64,000 bases of DNA, from NCBI RefSeq assembly GCF_910592395.1, contig NC_088309.1, positions 3,534,501 through 3,598,500 of the forward strand, read 5' to 3'. A program made the translations under genes and the position numbers. The notes beneath the pieces were generated by a model. The model was not told the DNA's origin. It saw nothing but the letters and a program-made list of their open reading frames with translations, and ran no database searches. Within the stretch, counting starts at the first letter, position 1. Each line of letters opens with the position of its first letter. This stretch comes from Lineus longissimus. Its lineage: Eukaryota; Nemertea; Pilidiophora; Heteronemertea; Lineidae. Positions 53,201 to 63,916 of the stretch are shown here, piece by piece.

Positions 53201-56200
53201 TGGCAAAGCTAGCACACTTCTTTGCTCCTGAGGTTGTCTCCCTGAAAAAAATATATGACAAAGACCAGACCCGTTACAAGGTAGGATTTTGTATGGCATG
53301 CTGTGTTTTTCAAAGATTAAACCAACTTGAGTAATGTTCACAAGGTGTCCTCATGCCAGTTATGGTCATGGGAAGGGATTTGTTTGAGAGGGGGACAGTC
53401 CCCCTAAAATGATTCAAAGGAGGATGATGCCCTCCTTCAATTGGAGGACAAAGGTTTGTTTTGCTATCTTCTTGAACTGTCAAATTTGTGGGGGTCGTGA
53501 AGAGCAAACCATGTCAACCAAGTCATTTTCTTGCCTTTCAGTCACGTGGGCTGCACTTCAGACACACAGACAACATCAACCACTTCTTAAAAGGGATGGA
53601 ACACATCGGCTTCCCGACGGTGAGTCCTTTACCAATGTTTAAATGTCATAGCAATTCTCAGATCTTGTAAACCTGGGACCATAAGTTCCGCATATGCAAT
53701 AAAAAAATTTGCGTTTCTTAATTAAAACCAGGATAGATCTTGTAAATGCATAGCTAAACCTCATTTATTATACATACCAAATCCCTTGAGGCACATTTGA
53801 CACTAATTGCATAGATTTAGGAAATCTTAAAATGTAAGAGAATGAGAACAAATGACAGGTTTAGCCCATCAATTTTGAGCTGGCTTACAGCAGTACGGTA
53901 AAACACTAAGCATATTCATAAAATATTTTATGTTCTAGTTAGGAGAATAGGGTACAAGTACATGTATAGTCATAGATTGCAGTCCTGGTTAATCTGTTAT
54001 TTTCATAATTTGAAATGTTCTCATTACATAGTTTTTCAAGGCGTCATCACTATTTGCTTTCTAATGCATTTTCTATTAGACACAAATCGAGCTCCACAAA
54101 CTATAGACCATCTTAACTGGAGTATGAGCTTAAAAAAAGGTTTGACAACCCAAATCTGATAACATGGAAAGTGTAACATGTATAATTTATCAATGGTACT
54201 TTTATGGTTATTAAATCAAGTTAAAGTTCCTTGATATATTAAGTTAATGTAAGAATTCTGCAGTAATCGTCTCAAGGGCTTTATAATGATTTATAATGAT
54301 GCTATTGCCATCGTGATAATTAGATTGTCATCTTGTTATTCTACGCCAGACAATCAATCATGGGCTTGCTAGGAGAATGCCAAGAGACACACAGGGGATT
54401 TCAAATGTTAGGCTAGATACTCAAGAGTGATAACTTATGGTAACATCTAAAACAAGATGCTGTGGTGGTCGGGCCAAAACAGCCCTAACCCTTTCTTTCC
54501 TATCAAATTTGAATTCAGTCTAATGTGTGCCTTGCAAGAATGCTGGAATTATACTTTTTGGGGCTGCAAACAAATGTGTCCCATTCAAAAAGTTTCTGTG
54601 TGGACCCCATTAAGTTGAGGAGGCTCAGGAGTGACAGCCTAATGATATGGAACAAATGCAGACAGCAGGTCTGGGGGGTATTGATCTCCTGCTACACCAG
54701 CACTCCATGCTTGTATTCATGCTCGTCAAGTCCCACCACCACGAGTGTGGTTACCTGATCTTATCTCACAATCAGTTCATGCATTTTGGAGAAGTGTCTG
54801 CTATTTCAATTATTTATACATGTAGCTCATAAGCCTGAGGAAAGCACAACAACAAGAAGTATGCCGATATCAATTTTATTTCCTTCAGTTGTCTTCCTGT
54901 CGTGTTGATTTCAATAATTGTCATCTTCCTGATTGGTGTCAAGTGCTGGTTAAAAATCCTTTCGCAGAAATGTTGATTTTAGTACTGATCAGGGATGGTT
55001 CTCTGGCTTGGCATAGAATAACCTCAGAGTGATAATGCTTCATGTGTGTTATGTTATTATCAGTCATATCTGCACATTTAAAAAAGATAAAGGCATCGTG
55101 TTTAAAGTTTGAAAATTTACTTAACACTGCCCAAGAACCAACAATGATATCATGGCTGACCTATAAATATGAATGAGGCCAGACAATTCATCATGTTCAT
55201 GGCACTTCTGGTCACTCATTATCATTCAGCTTGTTATGCCTGATATATTTTCAACTGGAAGCATTTCATGGAGAGGGGATCTCATGCAAAGCTTTGTACT
55301 TGTGACACCGAGAAGCTAATCATGTTTTTTATCAACTGTGCAATATTGTCAAAGGGCGTGGTATGGACATCTTCCAAATGACAAGAGTGATCAGCTCTCC
55401 AAATACAAAAAAATGACCACTTACAAAGTGATTGAAAGCTCTCGTTCAATTCTTAGATCAGTTCTCTCAACGGGAAAGCCTGGTGAGGGTGGGGGTTTGA
55501 GGGAGTAGCAAAATTAATTGACTCTTTCTTTCCATACCGTTGACATTAGGGCCGTTTAGACGACACGAAAAAATCCGGATGCGTCCCGAATCCGGATTAA
55601 TTTTTCGTCGTGTAAACGCAAAAAGATCCGGATCAATGTGGTTGCATCCGGACTAAAAAGGTACCATCGCCTTGGGTGGTTTTAATCCGGATTCATCCAG
55701 ATTCGATCCGAATGCGGTCTTTTCGCCTGTCGTCTAAACGGCCCTATTGTCTGTAAAACACCTTTATGACAGACATGTATATCTGTCATCAAGAAAATTG
55801 GTTTCAAACACTTATGACGGGTATATGTTTGTCTATGACTCACAGTCACTTAAGCACAACTGTTCAGTTAGACCACCTTAGCTAATCCCATGAAGCCAAC
55901 ACTTTTCAAGGCCATTAATTAGAATTTTGCCTCATTTCTTAATTTCATGCAGATTCATATCATCAGATACATGTAGTGACTAAGATCATGAAGAACTCGT
56001 GACAAACTATATCTCCCTTGGCCTTTGCCTTCATGAGCATCAGTCACTGATGTTGTCAGTAAACAACCAAATATTCTTAATGGTGCAAAGTTGGAAATGA
56101 TACTAATTGGCTATGTCCATGGGAATCCAATTACGGAAGGACCATACATGTAGTTGGGGCTGACAGATATGAACCATTGCTGCAGTGGAGATTATGAGAC

Positions 56201-59200
56201 CAATCTTTACAACTTGATGCTATTTTTGAAATCGCAAAGACGCTTTTATTAAACAGATACAGTAGAAAGTCATTAGGGGGCCCAAGAGAACATGCATTAC
56301 GGTATCATTTGTGTCAAAGAAATGAATGGATTTGAAATGACATTGCTGATTTATTGACTCAGTGCATTGGCTGATGTGGTATTTTCCATGTTATCGTTGC
56401 AGCGGTTTCATCCAGAGACGACAGATATTTACGATAGGAAGAATATGCCGAGAGTAATATACTGTGTCCATGGACTCAGGTGAGCTTTCGATATGATGTT
56501 TTTATGGTCAGAGGACATGGTGGTCAAAATGACCTCGAAGGTTTTGATAGAAATACGCTTGGAAGACCTAGGTGTAAAAGAAGTTGAGGAATGAAAAGGT
56601 TTCAAGGCCTCAAATAAACTGAGTTACAGCTGTCAAAAGAATGGGGGAATAATGCGACAATTGTCGCCAAAAGCTTGGCAGCCTGATGAAATAGACAAAA
56701 TTCTCTCTGGGGCAGAGCCAGCCTGATACATATCGCATATGGAGAAAAATTTGTTTCAACCTGTTCAGAAAGTAGCACTATTGCATGTTCATAAGTGTTA
56801 TTGGCAGCATGTCTGACTCTAAATCATTAATGACTAGAGTAGAGGTGTCAGAAAACAGTTTTGAAGATTTCAAAACAAAACAAACCAACATTCAAAAGAT
56901 CAATGTTGACTGCAATTTAGCGGTAGTGAAAACGCTATGTTTTTTTTTACTTAAATGAGTTACTGTTGGAACATTCCAGTTTGTTTTCTCTGTTGAATTT
57001 TGCATTGTCATCGTGAAGTGCTTCATGTATTGTTTCACTCTTCTGTACACATGGTGTATTGGCACACATGCTAGTGCTATGCTAAGAAATGTCAATACCA
57101 GTCAAGAAGCTATTCGCAGTAACAGTTCAGATGAAAACAATACACTTAATGTATCAAGTAAATCCTGGTACTCAGTCTTGCCACTTTGCTAGACTCATCT
57201 AAACTCTTAACATTAGTTTTTTGACAATCATTCAGAGATAAAAGTTACAGAATGAACTTTAATTACCTGCTACACATAACCTCAGAGATTATATGAGGAG
57301 AAGTCCTGCTCTCAGTCTCAGTTGTCCTAGTCGTTAAGCTTACCTGACCCTACCTTATTCCTTTCCAGTTTATTCCTCTTCAAGCTTGGCATAGCTCCGC
57401 AGATCCAAGACTTGTACGGTAAAATCAACTTCACAGAAGAGGAGATCAGTGCCATGAGGAAAGAGCTGGAGAAGTATGGAATCCAGATGCCTGCATTTAG
57501 TAAGATTGGTGGAGTACTCACCAATGAGATGCCAGTTGATGAGGCAGCATGTAAGTCAGTTTTAAACTAAGGAATAGGGGCTTTTTGAGTGAATGGATGG
57601 TGTGGAATCTGCTTTGGGGCTTGAAATCCTCATCAGGTGACAATTCTGTGGTAAGTTACTGGAATATCTCATCGCAATACGTTTTTGCCCTTTCAGTACA
57701 CGCAGCTGTTATCGCCATCAATGAGGCCATAGAGAACCAAGAGCCAGAGGATACACTGACCTCCCTCAGTAACAAGGAGGCACATTTGGTCAACATATTA
57801 CCAGAGTATGCCGACAAATATCAGAGCATACTCTTTGAGGCAAAACACACTAAGGCAGAGAGCTCAAGAAATAAGGTACGTTCAAATTGTCTTAGATGGT
57901 TCTTTGTTTGAATAACGGTTCCAAATCATTAGAGTTAGACAGGGTGGCATCCTCTTTCCCATCCTATTCATTGTTGTTATGGACTGAGTTATTTGCCCAA
58001 AGAACATCATATACACCAAGAGGTATGTGCTTTGTATGTAAGCTATGTGAAGACTTGAAGTTATAACAATTACGCCAATGTGATTTTCAGTCTATCGACC
58101 CAGATGCGTATGAGCCAGATGTCTATGACGAGCTGTTGACTCAAGCTGAGATCCAGGGAAATGTCAACAAAGTTAACAGTGAGTATTGTTATTCTTGGAT
58201 ATGTCACAGATGTGTCACTGTGATACTTATCACAAAATTACTGAGAGAAAATGTATGCTGAAGCAGTGAAGGATGACAGAAAAGTTTGGCTCTGCTGTCC
58301 TTTGCAGGCCTCTCCTCAAAGAAGTTTTGATTTTTTAAAACAGAAAACTTTCTCAAAATAGAGGTGAAACTGGTTTTAGTACTGATGGTTTCTGATGACT
58401 GCCTTTGCTTTATTGAAGTCTGCTATCTTGTTTGATTCTGTTAATACTTCATTTCCAGCACTTCAGGCCCTTGAAGACGTCAACAACGCTCTAGAGAAGG
58501 ACGACAGGGTTGCTGTTGTCAAGGCCATGAAATCAAAGTTGCTTGGCCTCAAAAATATCTCTGATGAGAATGCGGATTTCTACTATAAGCAGCTGCAGCA
58601 GGAGAGGCAGAACAAACAGGTAGAGATAGTTTAGGAGCCCAGCTTCGGTAGGGTATCGACTTTAATTTTTATGAGGGTATGCATCAAAAAGATGTCAAAA
58701 CTTTGGGCTTTGCCTCTGTGAAGCACGAGTCCTTTGATATCTTTCATTCTCTGTACCTGACTGCCTATTACTGCCTAATTCAAGCCAAGTTAATAGATCC
58801 CTTGGAGGAGAATGTGTAAGCTCCTGTAGACCAAAATCCCAAACTAAAATCAACCAAGAACTGAGTCCCTTTTTTGATGGGTACAGCTGTGTTAACACAA
58901 AATCATTACTATTTCAGAATAACAATATCGATGACGAGAACCCCATCTTAGACAAAGATGAGCTCCAGTCTGCTGTAAATGAGGCCAACATCTCTGCTGA
59001 TACCGAAGTCCAGAGTGAGTAGACCAGTTTTGTGCTTTCCATTCTGACACCCAGTGACGGAATACCCCGCCTAATATTGTTTGGCTGAGGCCATGGCAGT
59101 AGGCTACTTCCAAGGCTAAGATCAATCTGAGGCTGATTGTGTCGCACATATGCTAAGGCTCCCGATTTGATGCCCTATGGGCTGGAGACTTCTATCTTTG

Positions 59201-62200
59201 ATCTTGGTTTGAGGTCAGCTTGTGTTTCTTGTCGGTGCTTGGCCATCCAAGGCTGATCATGCAGCACCTAATGAGATCCGAGAGACTTTATTCAACTCCC
59301 ACATTTCAGAATCACAAGCGGTGTTTGCCATCAACAGAGCTCTCGAGGATGGTGACCCCACTACAACGGTCAAGGCTCTCAAGAATCCAGCAGCCCAGCT
59401 ACCAGTGGTGTATGACTTTGCTAGTTCTCTTTACCAAGAGGAGTTTTTCATGATCAAGAATGAGAAAAAGGCTGATCTTGCCTTCAATGAGTTACATGGA
59501 GGAGTTCGTGGTAAGTTATAGAAAGAGGTATAAAATAGTTGTGGTGTTCTTCAAAAACAAGTCCAGACAATGCAGCCATCTGGCACGCCAGTTGAAAAGC
59601 ATATCATCATTCCATAGATTGGATTGATTATTCAGGAATGTGAAAGAAGGATTCGTTAACACTTTAAGACTTATGCCAATGTCTGCTGCATGTGTATGAG
59701 ACACTGAAAATGTACTAACATGGTGATAATGATCGTTTAAACTAATGAGACTACGATATATTTTGTCCTCACACACCCATTCCTCAAATTGTCTTCTTTT
59801 CTTTTAGTTTTGTCAGCTATAGCTAAAATCAATGAAGCAGTTGAGGCAGGCTCATCAAGTGCCATGTTTAAAGCCTTGCAGGATCCCTTCACCCACATTG
59901 AGGGACTTGATGAAATCAACCAGGAAAAATACCTTGTAAAACTGCAAGAGGGGAGGGTGGAGAAAATTGGGGTAAGTGTGGTAAGGAAACTGACATCCAT
60001 TTGACTGTGCAAGTAGATGAAGTTGAATGTACACCCAACATGAATAGCCTGAGCTGTCTCTGCAGTGAACCAAAATATTTTGGGGCAGGGGTGTCCTCAC
60101 TTAATTCAATGACATGAAAATATGATGTGCCATTCATACAAAATCCCGCTCAATTCGTGTTGCTCAGTCTGATATATGAAATGTGGCTTCACCAATAGCT
60201 CAGACCTCTACCAGGTTGGAAATACCATGTGGTCAATGAGAGAGGGCTCTGTTTAATATCTGTGTCTTCTTATTTCAGGAAACCTGTGATTTACTGAACC
60301 ACATGGAAATCCAGGAGTACATTGACATGGTGAATGGTTTTGTGAAAGAGGAAAATGATAGTAGGTCCAATTATTGATAAGTCAAGTTGTGCTGGAGATG
60401 ATTTCCATGTCATCGGTACCCGAGATGGATATGAATTTTAACAGTAATATACAATGTAGGCAGTGAAGGAGTTACTTCTTTGATTTATAATGAATAGGTT
60501 GAAGTGGAAAGGCCAACTCTGCATTCATTCCACAAATCTTTTCTTCAGAGGTGAATGCTATTGGTGTCATCAATGAGGCAGTTGACCGAGGCAACCCAGT
60601 CGGGACGTTAGAGTGTCTCCAAGTCCCACAGGCAAATCTGAAAGATGTCGATCCTAAGAACGCCAGCCTTTACCAGAAGTTGTTAGCAGAGAAGAAAAGT
60701 GAGAAAGCTAAAGAGCATCAAGATGATACTACAGTGCTCTGGTTGGATGAAATACAGAATATGATCAAGAAAGCTAATGATGACAGGGCGGAGGCAGAAA
60801 GAAGTAGGTATCATTCTGACATCCTGTTGCATATATTGTGGCTCTTCAAAGGCACCGTCACTTGAATATTGATCTGTGGCATGGTGTCCTGTTGTACATT
60901 GTACTGTTATTTTTCATAAAGATCTCCATATACATGTATTCTGTCATTGTTTGGTGTTTCAGTGTCCGTGTGTGTTGCTGCGGTTAACCTGGCCATCGAC
61001 CAGGAGGACAGCCAGCAGGTGATGCAGCTACTCACCAGCAAGGATATCTCTCTCAGTGAAGTCAACTCTAAGTGTGCCGACGCTTATCTCAAGGAACTTC
61101 TAGAGGCTCGCGCTCAGAAATCAACACGAGGTTAGTCATGTTCTCACACCGTGTTTAGGTCGTTCTACAAAAAGGGGCAGATCAAAAACAGTGCTCGTAC
61201 CAGACTTCTGAGCTGTGGTCTGAGAGTTTTAGGGAAACTATTGGTGGTCTGTCCTACTTTAAGTTTTGTCCAGTATCATAACTCGAACAGAGCTAACAGC
61301 TTTTTGCAAAATAAGATCATGGGCTTTAAGAGGCTCAGAACCTTCTTTGCTTCTCATGAGAAAATGGTTTTAAACTTGAAATGGTCATTGTAGATCAAAG
61401 GCTCCAGAAGAAGTGGTATTCATTTTACACAGGTAAGATGAGTAAGAATGAAGCTATGGAGATACAGGACGAGCGATTCACTCTTTCCGATTCGGTTTAC
61501 TTTCCATTTATCAAATGACTTTTGTATTTGTTTTCTTTCGAGGTTTCCAGTCCTTCTCTTGCTTCAGTTTGCCTCATTTGGAGCCACAGCTTATTTTGAA
61601 TTTTCCGTTTGCTTGATGATATTTTGTTGACTACATATGACTTATACTATGGCTTTGTTGCGCACTTATCTATTGAAAACTTCTGAAAGAGTTTGACAGC
61701 TTGAGAGAGATGAAATGTATGAGGGGCAGTAGTATCATGCTCCCAAGAAAAAGAGACAGCCAACCATCTCACTGACTCTTTCCTATGACTTTCTCTCCTT
61801 TAGATGACTATCTGTATGCACAGCAAGAGGTCATAGTGCATCATACAGTGAATGGACATGACATGATGAATGTCCATGTTGGAATAGACGGCCATGTTGC
61901 TATAAACGGCCATGATCTAATTGACGGCCATTTTCCAATGAACAGTCATGACGGCCATGTTGAAATTGGCCAATATGATGTAGATACCGACCATGTTGCA
62001 TTGAATGACTGTCATACAATAAATGGTGATGTATCAGGTAAACCGTCTCGTCATACTGCAACACATTACATGCACATGTTCAACCTTGTTTCCCATCACA
62101 TTGCACAAAAATGTTAAATCGGACATTTTTCAACAGGTATCGTGTGATGTCACTTTTGACCAAATTGTGTACAGATCCATTTGGGCATCATTTTGGTCAA

Positions 62201-63916
62201 AATGTTATATTTTCACCTCTTGATCTCTCCCTTGTTTGACACCAGTACATTTCACTGTTTTCCTCATCACTGTTCCAACACTACTCATGAAAATCCCTTG
62301 CAAACCGTCCCCACCCATCTCCATCCGCCTCATTGTAACTATGATTATTCTCATTGGCTGAATAGGTGAATATGAGTTTTGTTAGCTTTCGATTTGCTGC
62401 TTATTTCTTTAGCTAGTTTTGTTTATCATTATTGAAATCACACAGCAAATGTTTCGTGAAAGAATAGTTCTGCCTTTCGTATGAGGCAGAACATTGTTTT
62501 GATTAGAGTTGTAACTGGATTTTGTGATCAAGGACAATGTCTGGGGCGAAATACACTCTGTTACAAGATGTCTCACAAAGCTTTGATTTACATGTAGTTT
62601 CAAGTTATCTTCCACTCAGAATATGCAGTAACTGGTGTCAAAGTAACGTTATTTGAATCTCACTTTGTTCAAAAATTCAAAATGGGCATAAAGGTCTAAA
62701 TTGTTTGGGGATTTGTCACTAACGAAATCACTTCAGCCTCCCAAGATGTTGCAAGTCTAAGAAAGCAATCCGTAGAGGGTGCCATTTCTGCCACAACAGA
62801 TTTGGTCACTGAACTCTTCTCAGGTAAATCCCCTTTAAGACGATCCGCTGTCAAGCTTGCTCTGTCTTCAGTGCATAATACTTTTCATTTGAGGAGCGGA
62901 CGTGCTTGCCCTTACTCACACTTTTTTCGTGTTTTGATAATCTTTATTTGAGTACCAGGTAGACTCTTTTCATGAAGAAATGATGAATATGCTGCTTGGT
63001 TTGGAGCAGGCTGGCTTAACAAGACTCAACTTGATAAAGAATGATCCTTATCTCTTTGACTGACTACAATACGGCCAGTTTCATATGACGTGATCCTCTT
63101 TTCCACTCCATCTCTCCAAGTATCTCCTTTCCATTCTGTATTCTTTACTGTGTTATCCTGGGGAATGGTGCGTTTTTCATTTCTGCTAAATTTCATAAGT
63201 GTATTCTTGTAAAGAAGCCAGTAGTTGTTACATCTTGCTTGCTATCACCAATCATAAAGAGTTCATTTAACTGTTTTAGTGCTTTCCTTTTCAGTTACAT
63301 GCATATTGTTTCCTCCCGTGACAAAGATGACTGAGATAAGGAATTTAGCGATACGGTTCTTATTGAAAAGTGTCTGATTTCTTTGCTCTCTGATGCAGGT
63401 GAATGTGGTAGTGGCTGGGTGATGAACCGGACAAAACATGGTCACAAGTTCTACTTCAATGTGGTGACACTGGAGTCGGGCTGGGAGAAACCAGCAAATG
63501 TTGTCAAAGATCACTCACTACTCACCAGGGATGAGGTGCAGGTAGGGCTTGTTTCTGGCTAGTTACAAAGGAGTGATGTGTTTAAGGGATTAAGGTGTCA
63601 CAACCATAGTTTCAACAATAATCAAATAATCTGTAGGTGTTTCATTCACTAGTAATATACACCTGTCACTGACTTAAAGTTGCATTCGTTTCACTGATTT
63701 GTTGATCTAACCCTGTCAGAGCTGACATTGATTTCTTTATTGTAGACAATAGTAGGAGATGTGACAGAAAAGTTCAACCATGAGGCTATACTGAGTGCGA
63801 GTGAGCCTTTCATCATTCAGCTGCAGGCCTTCTCAAGGGGATACTTGGCCAGGAGAAAGGTCATCAAGCGACTAGAATACTTGGAGGAACAGCAATCGTC
63901 TATTGTGTTAATACAG
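50131..63916 (+). CDS. IQGAP: IQGAP scaffold protein, N-terminal two-thirds of the first half; continues past the window
   Basis: Twenty exons (two of them candidates) join in one frame. Order: variable N-terminus, TAEEMD and AYEYLCHLEEAK block, calponin-homology (actin-binding) domain, a chain of IQGAP repeats (INEAI / VINEAV type), an unusual cassette insertion, WW domain, first IQ motif (calmodulin binding). The gene runs off the right edge, so the other IQ motifs, the GAP-related domain (which in the family binds Cdc42/Rac without GAP activity) and RasGAP_C are outside. Every splice junction has GT/AG and consistent phase. IQGAPs act at the cell cortex and leading edge, linking actin, Rho GTPases, calmodulin and adhesion. 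Vertebrates have three paralogues; I cannot assign orthology to one, as expected if this is a single pre-duplication gene. There are no frameshifts or stops. Confidence 0.96.
51725..51836 (+). CDS. IQGAP: IQGAP exon: N-terminal conserved block
   Basis: Encodes MEGEKKEGRMTAEEMDSKRK then ENVAYEYLCHLEEAK, matching the vertebrate block just before the CH domain. Donor gtaagt follows a split Val codon. The acceptor is a tandem CAGCAG, so the exon may start at 51725 or 51728, differing by one alanine. ATG 51730 is an internal or alternative start. Confidence 0.95.
53124..53280 (+). CDS. IQGAP: IQGAP exon: CH domain, first part
   Basis: Acceptor ctccttttag, donor gtagga. Exactly 52 whole codons, the same number as the human segment: WIEACINESLPPTTELEEGL, then NGVFLAKLAHFF and VVSLKKIYDKDQTRYK. 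Confidence 0.97.
53542..53619 (+). CDS. IQGAP: IQGAP exon: CH domain, second part
   Basis: Acceptor tgcctttcag, donor gtgagt; 26 codons, phase 0 to 0. GLHFRHTDNINHFLKGME and HIGFPT match the CH helix containing LHFRHTDN in vertebrate IQGAPs. Confidence 0.97.
55548..55745. mobile_element. 198-bp MITE in an IQGAP intron
   Basis: The 18-base terminal inverted repeats are perfect (agggccgtttagacgaca and its complement at the other end). Flanking att at 55545-55547 and 55746-55748 gives a 3-bp target duplication (TA is also possible). The interior is made of several atccggat or degenerate copies and a partial inner palindrome (acgacacgaaaaa / tttttcgtcgtgt). No coding capacity. A PIF/Harbinger-like or mariner-like origin is possible from the duplication length; not decided. 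Confidence 0.88.
56403..56479 (+). CDS. IQGAP: IQGAP exon: CH domain, third part
   Basis: Acceptor atcgttgcag, donor gtgagc. FHPETTDIYDRKNMPRVIYC and VHGLS are nearly identical to the vertebrate protein. The preceding 2.8-kb intron contains a MITE at 55548. Confidence 0.97.
57369..57550 (+). CDS. IQGAP: IQGAP exon: end of CH domain and linker
   Basis: Acceptor cctttccag, donor gtaagt. Encodes FKLGIAPQIQDLYGKINFTE, EEISAMRKELEKYGIQMPAF and SKIGGVLTNEMPVDEAA, colinear with human IQGAP1 without gaps. Confidence 0.97.
57697..57875 (+). CDS. IQGAP: IQGAP exon: IQGAP repeat 1
   Basis: Acceptor gccctttcag, donor gtacgt; ends in phase 0. HAAVIAINEAIENQ is the canonical repeat start, followed by SLSNKEAHLVNILPEYADKY. 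Confidence 0.96.
58091..58178 (+). CDS. IQGAP: IQGAP exon: linker between repeats 1 and 2
   Basis: Acceptor gattttcag, donor gtgagt. VYDELLTQAEIQGNVNKVN is almost identical to vertebrate IQGAP1. Confidence 0.96.
58459..58619 (+). CDS. IQGAP: IQGAP exon: IQGAP repeat 2
   Basis: Acceptor catttccag, donor gtagag; ends phase 0. LQALEDVNNALEKDDRVAVV and LLGLKNISDENADFYYKQLQ align with the second human repeat. Confidence 0.94.
58918..59014 (+). CDS. IQGAP: IQGAP exon: linker between repeats 2 and 3
   Basis: Acceptor actatttcag, donor gtgagt. Encodes an acidic linker with LDKDELQSAVNEAN, matching the human LQKEELQSGVDAAN segment. Confidence 0.92.
59310..59510 (+). CDS. IQGAP: IQGAP exon: IQGAP repeat 3
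   Basis: Acceptor cacatttcag, donor gtaagt. FAINRALEDGDPTTTVKAL, NPAAQLPVVYDFASSLYQEE and DLAFNELHGGVR are colinear with human IQGAP1. Confidence 0.94.
59808..59971 (+). CDS. IQGAP: IQGAP exon: IQGAP repeat 4
   Basis: Acceptor ttcttttag, donor gtaagt; ends phase 0. LSAIAKINEAVEAGSSSAMF, then HIEGLDEINQEKYLVKLQ. Confidence 0.94.
60279..60360 (+). CDS. IQGAP: IQGAP exon: linker between repeats 4 and 5
   Basis: Acceptor cttatttcag, donor gtaggt. LLNHMEIQEYIDMVNGFVKE corresponds to the human linker ending DHVNLVVQEE. Confidence 0.92.
60549..60803 (+). CDS. IQGAP: IQGAP exon: IQGAP repeat 5
   Basis: Acceptor tttcttcag, donor gtaggt. NAIGVINEAVDRGNPVGTLE, LLAEKKSEKAKEHQDD and TVLWLDEIQNMI, the last nearly identical in human IQGAP1. 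Confidence 0.96.
60963..61130 (+). CDS. IQGAP: IQGAP exon: IQGAP repeat 6
   Basis: Acceptor tggtgtttcag, donor gttagt; ends in phase 1 after a split Gly/Asp codon. VAAVNLAIDQEDSQQVMQLL then CADAYLKELLEARAQKSTR. This is the last repeat before the WW domain in the family. Confidence 0.93.
61394..61432 (+). CDS. IQGAP: IQGAP candidate cassette microexon (39 nt)
   Basis: It has an acceptor (ggtcattgtag, weak pyrimidine tract) and a good donor (gtaaga). Phase 1 to 1 lets it join the flanking exons in frame. It encodes DQRLQKKWYSFYT. No counterpart is known to me in vertebrate IQGAPs. Support is splice sites and phase only. Confidence 0.35.
61804..62037 (+). CDS. IQGAP: IQGAP His-rich hexapeptide-repeat cassette exon
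   Basis: Acceptor ttctctcctttag, donor gtaaac; phase 1 to 1, 78 codons including split ones, no stop. It encodes an array of about six-residue units of pattern hydrophobic, Asn/Asp, Gly, His, Asp/Val, any (VNGHDM, IDGHVA, INGHDL, IDGHFP). The units degenerate toward the end (DTDHVA, LNDCHT, INGDVS). There are eleven His residues. The DNA shows matching 18-bp repeats (acggccatg core) at about 61848-61962, so the exon probably grew by repeat expansion. It sits between IQGAP repeat 6 and the WW domain, where human IQGAP1 has only a short linker. Function unknown; metal or proton sensitivity is only a guess from the His content. Confidence 0.75.
62737..62823 (+). CDS. IQGAP: IQGAP linker exon, phase 1-1
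   Basis: Acceptor atcacttcag, donor gtaaat. Encodes ASQDVASLRKQSVEGAISAT and TDLVTELFS, a probable amphipathic linker helix. No clear vertebrate counterpart. Skipping it keeps frame. Confidence 0.75.
63399..63541 (+). CDS. IQGAP: IQGAP exon: WW domain
   Basis: Acceptor tctgatgcag, donor gtaggg; phase 1 to 0. SGWVMNRTKHGHKFYFNVVT and ESGWEKPANV show both signature Trp residues, the central aromatic FYFN strand and the proline after the second Trp. LLTRDEVQ follows, matching the human LSREEIQ. Confidence 0.96.
63746..63916 (+). CDS. IQGAP: IQGAP exon: first IQ motif
   Basis: Acceptor tttattgtag, donor gtaggc; 57 codons, phase 0 to 0. IIQLQAFSRGYLARRK is a complete IQ motif (IQxxxRGxxxR type), a calmodulin or myosin-light-chain site. 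The exon ends at SSIVLIQ, the first residues of the second IQ motif, so the gene continues beyond the window. Confidence 0.96.
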
